Translations under genes and position numbers: made by a program | Shown: positions 1-5,227 of the stretch, in pieces | Layout of the letters: every line of letters begins with the position of its first letter | How positions within the stretch are numbered: position 1 is the stretch's first letter | The notes under the pieces: model-generated | What the model was told of the DNA's origin: nothing | What the model saw: the letters and a program-made list of their open reading frames with translations, nothing else | The model's database searches: none | DNA from: Bacteroidota bacterium | Lineage (GTDB): Bacteria; Bacteroidota; Ignavibacteria; Ignavibacteriales; Melioribacteraceae | DNA length: 5,227 nucleotides | Assembly: GCA_021812745.1 (NCBI GenBank) | Contig: JAKAMS010000206.1 | Location: 1-5,227 of the forward strand | Direction of reading: 5' to 3'

Positions 1-46
1 CCGAATTATTTTAGCGACTTTCGTTTATTGATTAATCAGTTAATTA

Positions 47-667
47 TTAATTCTTTTTTATAAGACTATCTTCAAGTTGTCTTTGCATTTCATTTAACTG
101 TGTTGAAATTCTCGAGTCAACATTTCCAATCTCTGTTTCTATTAAGCACCCGCCCAGCTCGATGCGCTCATCCGGCTCAATCTTAATTTTATTGAATGAA
201 CCGCTGTGTATTAAATTTTTTGTTGTCTCGTTTAATTCTTCAATATCTGCTGGATTTAATTTTAGTCTTATTTCGTTTGCACCCATAATTTTATTTATTG
301 CAAAGCGTACGTTCTCATTTATAATTGTATTGCTGCTTATTTCTCTCTGAATTACTTTTTTCGCAACTTCAAATGCTGTTTCAATTACCAATTTTTCAAA
401 CGATTTTTCGTAATCCGCAAAGCTTGCATCGAACTGCTCAAGAATTTTATGAACTTCTTCATACTTACGGAAAAGCTTGTCTGTGTATTCTCGTTCAACA
501 TCTCTTCTGGTTTTTTCTTGAGCTTCGCGGTACCCGAGTGAATAATAATCTTCAAGTTGTTTTTTTAATAGGTCAGATTCACTTTCGGTTTCCATTACAT
601 TTCCGTAACCAGAAACTTTTACATTTGTTTTGCTAGAACGGGAATTAAGTTTAATTACATCAGACAT
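47..667 (-). CDS. fliH: Flagellar assembly protein FliH
   Basis: FliH forms a dimer that binds the export ATPase FliI, keeps it at the base of the export apparatus and controls its activity; it is related to the V-ATPase stalk subunit E and to YscL. The protein has 206 aa, within the usual 200-270. Residues 1-27 are polar and probably disordered. About 28-110 is a long, highly charged coiled-coil region (with ESDLLKKQLEDYYSLGYREA near its start). The C-terminal domain has LKLNPADIEEL (135-145) and ERIELGGCLIETEIGNVDSR (167-186), the family's clearest signature: G-G-C-x-[IV]-E-T-x-x-G-x-[IV]-D. It has no tryptophan anywhere, so the N-terminal Trp residues known to dock Salmonella FliH on FlhA and FliN are missing. 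The extended GxxxG repeats are also absent. ATG 667 overlaps the fliG end by eight bases and follows GGAAG. No start codon in the remaining 46 bases fits fliI, which is expected just outside. Confidence 0.93.
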   Translation of the reverse strand: MSDVIKLNSRSSKTNVKVSGYGNVMETESESDLLKKQLEDYYSLGYREAQEKTRRDVEREYTDKLFRKYEEVHKILEQFDASFADYEKSFEKLVIETAFEVAKKVIQREISSNTIINENVRFAINKIMGANEIRLKLNPADIEELNETTKNLIHSGSFNKIKIEPDERIELGGCLIETEIGNVDSRISTQLNEMQRQLEDSLIKKN

Positions 668-1697
668 ATACTTCTTCCGGTCCGCCGCGCAGGTTGAGAG
701 AGATTTCTCCCTGCTCTTCTAGCGCTTTTATTGCATCAATGATACGAGCTTGTGCGGCTTCTACTTCTTTTAATTTTACCATTCCCATGTATTGAAGTTC
801 TTCTTTTAGCAGATCTGCGGCGCGCTCACTCATATTCTTGAATATTTTTTCTTTTAGTCTTTCTTCCGAAATTTTTAATGCTAACGCAAGATCTTTCCTG
901 TCAATCTCGCGCATAATCTTCTGAATATCTTTGTCGCTGATGTTAATAATCTCATCAAAGATGAACATCAGTCTTTTTACTTCGTATGTTGTTTCTGGGT
1001 CTAAGCTTTCCAGTTTCTCTAAAATTTCTTTTACCATTGAAACGTTGGTTCTGTTTAGAATAGCTGCAAGACATTTTGCGCCGCCAAGTTTTCCAACAGA
1101 CTGGCTCATTGAAGCACCGGCAATTTCATCAACAACATGTTCAATTTGCTTTAATGTCTGCGGCGCAATTTTACCGAGCGTTGCTATTCTATGAGCAATG
1201 TCTAATCTCAAATCTTCGGGAAGTTCTTTCAAAGCACTAGCTGTTTGATCAGGGCTTAACTGCGAAAGTATTAGAGCCATCGTCTGCGGATGCTCTTTGT
1301 TCAAGAAATTAATTAACTGTGCAGGTTCCGCTTTTTTTAGAACATCGAAACCTCTCAGTGTTGTTAAACGTTTTATTTTATCTATAATTTCCGACGCTTT
1401 AGGAGTTCCATAGCTTTTTTCCAAAACTGCTTGGGCAAAATCTAATCCTCCCTCCAAAACATATTCTCGTGCAGTAACCATGCTGTAGAATTCTTCTATT
1501 ACCGTATCTGCGGTTTTGGAAGAAATATTTTTCACTTTGGAAATTTCCGCCGAGAGATATTCAACATCATTAGGATCAAGATGTTTTAGAACGGCGGCTG
1601 CCGCTTCAACATTCATCGCAACCATCAGCATGGCTGCTTTTTGCACTCCGGTTACTTCCTCGCGCAAATCTTTTAGTTGTAATTTATCAGATTTCAT
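660..1697 (-). CDS. fliG: Flagellar motor switch protein FliG
   Basis: FliG is the C-ring protein that binds FliF through its N domain and meets the stator MotA through its C domain, generating torque and switching rotation. It has 345 aa, the normal length. The N domain spans about 1-105. The middle domain carries the EHPQ motif (135-138, in NKEHPQTMALILSQLSPD) that binds FliM. The helix linker is followed by SVGKLGGAKCLAAILN (200-215), and the C domain by MFIF (244-247), a variant of the M-F-x-F hinge. Compared from memory with E. coli FliG, the charged torque residues are kept in type: K275, R292, E299, E300 and K308 for K264, R281, D288, D289 and R297. The C-terminus EEVYV is also typical. 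ATG 1697 lies inside the fliF end (11-base overlap), and the stop overlaps fliH by 8 bases, so translation is probably coupled on both sides. Confidence 0.98.
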   Translation of the reverse strand: MKSDKLQLKDLREEVTGVQKAAMLMVAMNVEAAAAVLKHLDPNDVEYLSAEISKVKNISSKTADTVIEEFYSMVTAREYVLEGGLDFAQAVLEKSYGTPKASEIIDKIKRLTTLRGFDVLKKAEPAQLINFLNKEHPQTMALILSQLSPDQTASALKELPEDLRLDIAHRIATLGKIAPQTLKQIEHVVDEIAGASMSQSVGKLGGAKCLAAILNRTNVSMVKEILEKLESLDPETTYEVKRLMFIFDEIINISDKDIQKIMREIDRKDLALALKISEERLKEKIFKNMSERAADLLKEELQYMGMVKLKEVEAAQARIIDAIKALEEQGEISLNLRGGPEEVYV

Positions 1698-3291
1698 CTT
1701 CGTGCATCCATGCGTTTATTAATTTTGCGGCATCCATTGGATTTTTTGTAACATAATTCACAATTCTTTCCTGTTGATTTTTTTTCTGCAGGGCTTCATC
1801 AGAAATATCGTCTTCTATATCGCCCATAGGAAGCATACCCCTTTTCTTTTTTGCAACTATTTGATGGACCTGGCTCTGTTGCGAAGGAAGCTGTGCGGCT
1901 AATGTTTCTCCGCTCATTTCAAATTGACCGGAATTGACTGTTCCGATCACAATCCGTTCATTCTTCAAACGTTTCATTAAATTTTTGAGAACAAAGATTG
2001 ATGAAACGATCGCAACGACTATAAAAGTTAGATTGATCCATTCATTAGCATCGGGCAAAGAAGTTTTGCCTGCATCCTCAGTTATGGTTTCAACCTGTTT
2101 TGTTTCGAATGGTATATTGGTAATTGAGAACTGGTCGTTTCGTTGAACATCTATACCAACAGCATTTTTAATAATCTGCTCTAATTTATTTATCTGATCC
2201 TGCGGACGCGGATCGAATACAGTTTCAGTTTTGCCGCCTTTCTTAACTTCCTTGGGAATATCATTGATAACAGCAGCAACGCTTAAACGTTTTATGTTGC
2301 CGCTTTCCGCAACAACTTTTTCAATAGATTTATTAACTTCATAATTAGTAAGCGTATTATCATTCGTTTGTGCAGTTGAATCGTTCTGAGCCCTACCGGA
2401 ATTATTTGCTTTCATAATTTGTTCGCTGATAGCCACTTGAGAATCAGGATCATAATTCTCCATTGTTTTTTCAACTTGATCAAAATTCAAATCTGCATTT
2501 ACCTGAACCATAGAATTGCCGTAACCAAGAACATTGTCTAAAATGGATTGAGCTTTTTGAGCTAAATAATTCTCTACATTCTTTTTAATTTCATACTGTT
2601 TTGATGAAGCAACGGCAAGCGATCCTTCATCATTATCATTATTGAGGATTCTTCCTTTCGTATCTATAATTGAAACTTTTGACTGCTGCAATCCTTCTAT
2701 ACTTCCGCACAATAAATTAACTATTGCCTGTATATTTTCTTTGGAGGGTGCCGAACTACCTTTTAGTTTAAGTACAACAGAAGCCGTGGGTAATTTTTCT
2801 TCCTCTTTAAAGATTGTTTTTTGCGGAATTGCGATATGAACTCTCGCTCCAATAACTCCATCTTGTTGTTGAATTGTTCTTGCAAGTTCACCTTCAAGTG
2901 CGCGTTTATAATTTAGTTTTTGGAGGAACTCGCTCATTCCCATAGTTGTCTTATCAAATATTTCGTAGCCAATTATTCCGGAACTTGGAATTCCTTTTCC
3001 CGCAAGAGCAAGCCGAAGCTCATAAACTTTTTCCCGCGGTACTTTTATTGTCTGCCCGTTATCATCAATTTTATAAAGTACTTTTTGACCCGATAAGTAC
3101 TCAACAACTTTTGAAGCATCTTCTTGCGATAGTCCCGAATAAAGCGAAGTATAATTTGGTTCGTTCAGAAAGAAAAGAAGAATTGAGAGCAAACCCACGG
3201 TTAAAATAACTCCGCCGCCAAGCATAAATTTTTGCTTGGGGTTCAATTTATTTAGAATACCTAAGAGAGCTTGAAGAGGATTTGAGTTCAT
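1687..3291 (-). CDS. fliF: Flagellar MS-ring protein FliF
   Basis: FliF builds the MS ring in the inner membrane, the base for the rod, the C ring and the export gate. It has 534 aa (usual range about 520-570) and is complete. An N-terminal membrane helix lies at about 24-42. The ring-building domains shared with YscJ follow, with IPSSGIIGYEIFD (101-113), the near-invariant LNYKRALEGELARTI (126-140) and ARVHIAIPQKTIF (149-161). The third ring-building domain has NYEVNKSIEKVV (316-327) and KRLSVAAVIND (334-344), preceded by an Asn/Ser/Thr-rich loop (about 285-312) typical of the collar insertion. A second membrane helix is at about 419-437. The cytoplasmic tail ends VNYVTKNPMDAAKLINAWMH, the FliG-binding helix pair. 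The ribosome site is weak (AGGA 13 bases before ATG), which suggests coupling to fliE, two bases upstream. The stop overlaps fliG by 11 bases. Confidence 0.98.
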   Translation of the reverse strand: MNSNPLQALLGILNKLNPKQKFMLGGGVILTVGLLSILLFFLNEPNYTSLYSGLSQEDASKVVEYLSGQKVLYKIDDNGQTIKVPREKVYELRLALAGKGIPSSGIIGYEIFDKTTMGMSEFLQKLNYKRALEGELARTIQQQDGVIGARVHIAIPQKTIFKEEEKLPTASVVLKLKGSSAPSKENIQAIVNLLCGSIEGLQQSKVSIIDTKGRILNNDNDEGSLAVASSKQYEIKKNVENYLAQKAQSILDNVLGYGNSMVQVNADLNFDQVEKTMENYDPDSQVAISEQIMKANNSGRAQNDSTAQTNDNTLTNYEVNKSIEKVVAESGNIKRLSVAAVINDIPKEVKKGGKTETVFDPRPQDQINKLEQIIKNAVGIDVQRNDQFSITNIPFETKQVETITEDAGKTSLPDANEWINLTFIVVAIVSSIFVLKNLMKRLKNERIVIGTVNSGQFEMSGETLAAQLPSQQSQVHQIVAKKKRGMLPMGDIEDDISDEALQKKNQQERIVNYVTKNPMDAAKLINAWMHEDEI

Positions 3292-3293
3292 AA

Positions 3294-3584
3294 TTAAATT
3301 GGCATCCTAGTTAGTTCCTTAAACATGTCAACTGTTTTGTTCCGGATTTCCATCAAAAGTTCAAGACTTGTTTTTGCCTTTTCTCCCGCAATCATCACTT
3401 CGTGAAGTTGAACGCCATCGCCCGAAACAAACTTTTCTATTGAGTTTTGAGAATTGATTTGATCTTGATTTACATCTTTGATTAAATCGGAAAACGTACT
3501 GCTCAATTTATCAGCGCCAGCCTGTTTAACTTTACCCGGCTCCATTGCGTTTGGTAATAAATTTCCGAATCCTTCAATTTTCAT
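3294..3584 (-). CDS. fliE: Flagellar hook-basal body complex protein FliE
   Basis: FliE joins the MS ring (FliF) to the proximal rod (FlgB) and is needed for export of later axial proteins. It has 96 aa, within the usual 95-110. The N-terminus (MKIEGFGNLLPN) is variable, as in the family. The conserved part begins at TFSDLIKDVNQDQINSQ (30-46), continues with GVQLHEVMIAGEKAKTSLEL (57-76) and ends MEIRNKTVDMFKELTRM, where the R-N-K pair (81-83) and the terminal M-x-[IV] are hallmarks. The frame stays open upstream to an ATG at 3623, but that would add 13 residues, overlap the previous gene by 38 bases and ignore the GAGAGG located just before ATG 3584, so 3584 is preferred. It lies one base after the 79-aa gene and two bases before fliF. 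Confidence 0.95.
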   Translation of the reverse strand: MKIEGFGNLLPNAMEPGKVKQAGADKLSSTFSDLIKDVNQDQINSQNSIEKFVSGDGVQLHEVMIAGEKAKTSLELLMEIRNKTVDMFKELTRMPI

Positions 3585-3585
3585 T

Positions 3586-3825
3586 TCATCCTCTCTTATC
3601 GAAAAGTGAGCCGACATGCACACCGGAGACTTTCCCTTTCGAGTTATATAATTGATAATCCATTATTTCATTCTGTTTTGCCGGATAAAGCTGAGCAAAA
3701 TATTTTTTCTCTTCAGGAGAAATAATTTCATTGTTAGCTTTTTGAGACGCAGCAGTTTTATTGGCTGCGGCAGCTTTCATATAAGTCGGGTGATAATTAC
3801 CAATACTGTTTGTAGAAACTCTCAT
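3586..3825 (-). CDS. Unknown small protein between flgC and fliE (79 aa)
   Basis: This is a real gene by context but not a flagellar family I can name. Its ATG directly follows the flgC stop (TAAATG), with GGAG six bases upstream. Its TGA lies one base before the fliE ATG, and its last codons contain the GAGAGG that serves fliE. The protein begins with a polar, Asn/Ser-containing stretch (MRVSTNSIGNYHPTYMK), then an Ala/Lys segment (residues 17-30, KAAAANKTAASQKA), an acidic-aromatic probable helix (PEEKKYFAQLYPAKQNEIMD, 37-56), and a glycine-bearing C-terminus (KVSGVHVGSLFDKRG). It has no cysteine, no signal peptide and no membrane segment. The polar N-terminus resembles that of type III exported axial proteins, so an exported rod/MS-ring accessory protein is possible. 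A FliE or rod chaperone is another option. Both are inferences from position. It does not look like FlgM, FliJ, FlgN or FliS. Confidence 0.85.
   Translation of the reverse strand: MRVSTNSIGNYHPTYMKAAAANKTAASQKANNEIISPEEKKYFAQLYPAKQNEIMDYQLYNSKGKVSGVHVGSLFDKRG
3589..3595 (-). promoter_or_regulatory. Shine-Dalgarno deciding the fliE start
   Basis: GAGAGGA on the minus strand lies within the last sense codons of the 79-aa gene, four bases before ATG 3584. It favours the short fliE start over the ATG at 3623. Confidence 0.7.
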
Positions 3826-4329
3826 TTATATCTCCAAAGTATCTTTAACCATTTGTTTTGATGAATTAAGCGCTTGAAGATTTGCTTCGTAGCTCCGTGT
3901 CGCTGCAATCATATCTACCATTTCGTTGATTACATTAACATTAGACATCTGAACATATCCTTTATCATTTGCATTAGGATTATCCGGCATATAGACAAGA
4001 TCGCCTGGCTTTTGGTCTACCATTTCATCAATCTTCATTTTCCCCATATCCGATTGTAGAGAAAAATCTTGCGGACTGCTTGGAAGTGAAAAATGATTTT
4101 CGTTTGATGTATTGAGTTTTAGGAATTGACCTTCTGTAGATAAATTTTTAGCAAATGTGTTCTGATCGGCTTCAACTTTTATATATTTTCTTTTATACGG
4201 TTCTCCATTTTCATTACGTACTGTATCTGCATTTGCAATATTCTGAGAAATCAGATCCATTCTTTTTCTTTGAATACTCATTCCCTTTGCGCTAAAATTC
4301 AAACCGAATAAGCTTCCTAGTATTTTCAA
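3826..4329 (-). CDS. flgC: Flagellar basal-body rod protein FlgC (TTG start)
   Basis: FlgC is the second proximal rod protein and stacks on FlgB in the periplasmic axle. It has 167 aa, slightly longer than the common 130-150. The N-terminal helix reaches SIQRKRMDLISQNIANADTV, with the rod signature NIANADT at 30-36. The C-terminal half has PNANDKGYVQMSNVNV (118-132) and RSYEANLQALNSSKQM (145-160), both nearly textbook for FlgC. The start codon is TTG (4327-4329), not ATG. Starting at the next ATG (Met17) would remove most of the conserved N-terminal helix, and a strong GGAGGT lies five bases upstream, so TTG is preferred. TTGA overlaps the flgB stop, and the TAA abuts the next ATG with no spacer. 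The final codons carry a GGAG that serves the following gene. Confidence 0.96.
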   Translation of the reverse strand: MKILGSLFGLNFSAKGMSIQRKRMDLISQNIANADTVRNENGEPYKRKYIKVEADQNTFAKNLSTEGQFLKLNTSNENHFSLPSSPQDFSLQSDMGKMKIDEMVDQKPGDLVYMPDNPNANDKGYVQMSNVNVINEMVDMIAATRSYEANLQALNSSKQMVKDTLEI

Positions 4330-4721
4330 ACCGCACCTCCCCCTTTAATTACGCTTTGAATATTCTTGTAGTACTCACCTACTTTTTTGGATGCGAACTT
4401 GAAACGGAGTGTGTTTTCTGCCAATTCCGACATTTCTCGTTCTATGTTAACATTGTTCACTCCGGAATCCATTTCAGTGCTGTTATCGTAGACTGTCTCA
4501 TACTTTGAACCGTTAGAATTATTCATCTGAAGCGAACCAAGATGTTTTTCGTTATCAGTCTTGAGAAATGAACTAACGTTTTCATCGAGCATATCTTTGA
4601 AAACAACATCTTCCCTTTTATAATTTTCTGTTCCAATGTTTGAAATGTTTTTCGCAATAACATTGTTCTTAACTGAACAGTAATCGAGAAGGTTTTGAAG
4701 TAGCTTTATTGATTCTGGCAT
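4326..4721 (-). CDS. flgB: Flagellar basal-body rod protein FlgB
   Basis: FlgB is a proximal rod subunit, exported through the flagellar type III apparatus and placed next to FliE above the MS ring. The protein has 131 aa, close to the usual size of about 130-140. The N-terminal helix (residues 1-24, ending VKNNVIAKN) is followed by NISNIGTENYKRED at 25-38, a variant of the rod-family N-I-A-N-x-x-T-x-G-Y-K-R signature. The middle (about 50-85) is Asn/Ser-rich and probably flexible. The C-terminal helix VNNVNIEREMSELAENTLRF (88-107) matches the family's N-V-x-x-E-x-E-M pattern before the coiled-coil end. There is no cleaved signal peptide, as expected. ATG 4721 follows a modest AAAGG six bases upstream; it is the first gene of the compact run. 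The stop overlaps the flgC start by four bases, and the final codons (KGGGAV) also encode the flgC Shine-Dalgarno. Confidence 0.95.
   Translation of the reverse strand: MPESIKLLQNLLDYCSVKNNVIAKNISNIGTENYKREDVVFKDMLDENVSSFLKTDNEKHLGSLQMNNSNGSKYETVYDNSTEMDSGVNNVNIEREMSELAENTLRFKFASKKVGEYYKNIQSVIKGGGAV
4335..4343 (-). promoter_or_regulatory. Strong Shine-Dalgarno deciding the TTG start of flgC
   Basis: The minus strand has GGGGGAGGT inside the last codons of flgB, with the GGAGGT core five bases before TTG 4329. It is one of the strongest ribosome sites in the window, and it supports a non-ATG start overlapping the flgB stop as TTGA. Confidence 0.8.
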
Positions 4722-4751
4722 TTTTTGCCTTTGAGTTTTTATTACTACATA

Positions 4752-4767
4752 CCCAAATCAAATGCCA
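4752..4767 (-). promoter_or_regulatory. Candidate sigma-54-like promoter upstream of flgB
   Basis: The minus strand reads TGGCATTTGATTTGGG. Against the sigma-54 consensus TGGCAC-N5-TTGCW it matches TGGCA in the -24 half and TTG in the -12 half with correct spacing, but the -12 half has GG where GC is expected. Transcription would start near 4741, leaving a leader of about 20 bases that holds an AAAGG ribosome site before flgB ATG at 4721. Several bacteria use RpoN for rod and hook genes, so the placement is sensible. The match is imperfect, the gap is AT-rich, and no activator site was identified. A housekeeping promoter in the same gap, or read-through from cheB, is equally possible. Confidence 0.35.
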
Positions 4768-4844
4768 GATAAAATGTTTTGAAATCTATGAAATGCGTTG
4801 CTAAGGGAAGTCGGCTGTGGCTAATATTCTACTATTGTTATCTA

Positions 4845-5090
4845 TTATTCAGTATAATCTAAGATTATTGATTTAGTTTGACCGCAAGAGCAAACAAATT
4901 TTATCTCTTTGATAGAATCATTGGCATCTTTCTTCAATATTATGCGTATTCCGTCAAGTTCATCATCTTCAACTGCAATTTTCGCCATTCCTTTGATTTC
5001 AAATTCTTCACTTTTTAGAAGATTGCCGGTATGTGCTTTGTTTTTTGAAAAAATATCTTTGAATAGCGAGTCTTCAAAACGATGTGGCAT
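4845..5090 (-). CDS. Small unknown protein with C-terminal CxCG motif (81 aa)
   Basis: I do not recognise this protein as a named family. It starts at ATG 5090, with a strong Shine-Dalgarno AAGGAG eight bases upstream, and ends in TAA. The N-terminal third is basic and acidic mixed (MPHRFEDSLFKDIF). The middle has an EFEIKGMAKIAVEDDELDGI stretch that reads like short beta strands. The C-terminus is KFVCSCGQTKSIILDYTE, with the only two cysteines at residues 68 and 70. A C-x-C-G turn flanked by hydrophobic strands could bind a metal together with a partner or as a dimer, or could be redox active, but two cysteines alone do not make a classical zinc ribbon. There is no signal peptide or membrane segment, so it is probably cytoplasmic. 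It lies 47 bases after cheB and 123 bases before flgB, on the same strand, and probably belongs to the cheB transcript. A role in chemotaxis or flagellar control is inferred only from position. Confidence 0.8.
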   Translation of the reverse strand: MPHRFEDSLFKDIFSKNKAHTGNLLKSEEFEIKGMAKIAVEDDELDGIRIILKKDANDSIKEIKFVCSCGQTKSIILDYTE

Positions 5091-5098
5091 GATTACTT

Positions 5099-5104
5099 CT
5101 CCTT
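5099..5104 (-). promoter_or_regulatory. Shine-Dalgarno of the 81-aa gene
   Basis: AAGGAG on the minus strand sits eight bases before ATG 5090. It supports this start codon and shows that the small gene is translated independently of cheB, which ends 47 bases before it. Confidence 0.8.
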
Positions 5105-5137
5105 ACTTCAAATAATTTATGTAATAAATTTTACTCT

Positions 5138-5227
5138 TTAGAGTACTCTATTTATCATTTCCGGAATTTTTTCTGCCGGCAAAACCAGGTCCGCAATTCC
5201 ACCGTCAACTATTGCTTTCGGCATTCC
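5138..5227 (-). CDS. cheB: CheB C-terminal end (protein-glutamate methylesterase), partial
   Basis: This is the last 29 codons plus TAA of a gene that enters from the right edge. The translation begins GMPKAIVDGGIADLVLPAEK and ends in INRVL. The pattern G-M-P-x-A followed by a small residue, G, and then V-L-P-x-x-x-I is the usual end of the CheB catalytic domain, where it forms the last strand and helix. CheB removes methyl groups from chemoreceptors and can deamidate receptor glutamines during chemotactic adaptation. The catalytic Ser-His-Asp residues and the receiver domain lie outside the window, so activity cannot be judged. A stand-alone methylesterase domain or a CheB fusion would look the same here. 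A chemotaxis gene directly upstream of basal-body genes fits a motility locus. The call rests on a short but characteristic tail. Confidence 0.82.
   Translation of the reverse strand, partial: GMPKAIVDGGIADLVLPAEKIPEMINRVL

Noticed and set aside
29..38. Perfect 10-base palindrome TGATTAATCA downstream of fliH
   Set aside because: It has no loop for an RNA hairpin and no T run, and such AT-rich palindromes arise easily by chance. It lies at the window edge without context.
1..46. Possible fliI start between the fliH stop and the window edge
   Set aside because: On the minus strand two of the frames have stops close to the edge, and the third (ACG AAA GTC ...) has no usual start codon. fliI is expected from gene order but is not visible here.
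3294..3623. Longer FliE beginning at the ATG at 3623 (13 extra residues, MCMSAHF...)
   Set aside because: It would overlap the 79-aa gene by 38 bases, and the added residues do not look like FliE. GAGAGG sits just before ATG 3584, which gives a normal-length FliE.
162..3861. Open frames on the plus strand within the flagellar genes
   Set aside because: They are shadows of strongly supported minus-strand genes. None has a family motif, a good ribosome site with sensible context, or protein-like composition.
4808..4815. GCCGACTT on the minus strand, similar to the sigma-28 -10 element GCCGATAA
   Set aside because: The matching -35 position has only about two of eight consensus bases, and early rod genes are rarely sigma-28 dependent.
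5132..5149. Palindrome AGAGTACTCT and a competing short hairpin TACTCTAAAGAGTA around the cheB stop
   Set aside because: The stem is only five or six AT-rich base pairs and no T run follows, so it is not a credible terminator. It could be an operator, but nothing else supports that.

Overview
All recognisable genes lie on the minus strand and read from right to left. The window is a slice of a bacterial flagellar and chemotaxis locus: the last 29 codons of cheB, a small unknown gene (81 aa), then a tightly packed run flgB-flgC-unknown (79 aa)-fliE-fliF-fliG-fliH. The run leaves the left edge, where fliI would be expected from the usual gene order. The DNA is AT-rich. The order flgB-flgC-fliE-fliF-fliG-fliH is common across bacteria, so it identifies the system but not the taxon. 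The low GC, the cheB neighbour and the two small unknown proteins suggest to me an Ignavibacteria/Melioribacter-like or other Bacteroidota-Chlorobi-group bacterium. That is an impression from memory and not shown by the sequence.

Right part (4722-5227): the CheB tail ends at 5138. After 47 bases comes the 81-aa gene, which has a strong Shine-Dalgarno and a C-terminal C-x-C-G motif. A 123-base gap (4722-4844) separates it from flgB. This is the only gap in the window large enough for a full promoter. It holds an imperfect sigma-54-like -24/-12 element whose predicted start site would give a leader of about 20 bases. I see no convincing rho-independent terminator there, so read-through from cheB is also possible.

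Centre and left (47-4721): the seven genes overlap or abut: flgB/flgC overlap 4 nt, flgC/orf79 0 nt apart, orf79/fliE 1 nt, fliE/fliF 2 nt, fliF/fliG overlap 11 nt, fliG/fliH overlap 8 nt. This indicates one transcript with translational coupling. FliF forms the MS ring, FliG the rotor/switch part that binds it, FliE the MS ring-rod junction, FlgB and FlgC the proximal rod, and FliH the regulator of the export ATPase FliI. These are the first structures built in flagellar assembly.

The best candidate for something undescribed is the 79-aa gene wedged between flgC and fliE. It is fully embedded in the operon, with its own Shine-Dalgarno, and its last codons carry the fliE Shine-Dalgarno. It resembles no standard flagellar protein I know. 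The 81-aa C-x-C-G protein is the second candidate. The known flagellar proteins look intact and ordinary, with some details noted below (TTG start of flgC, no tryptophan in FliH).
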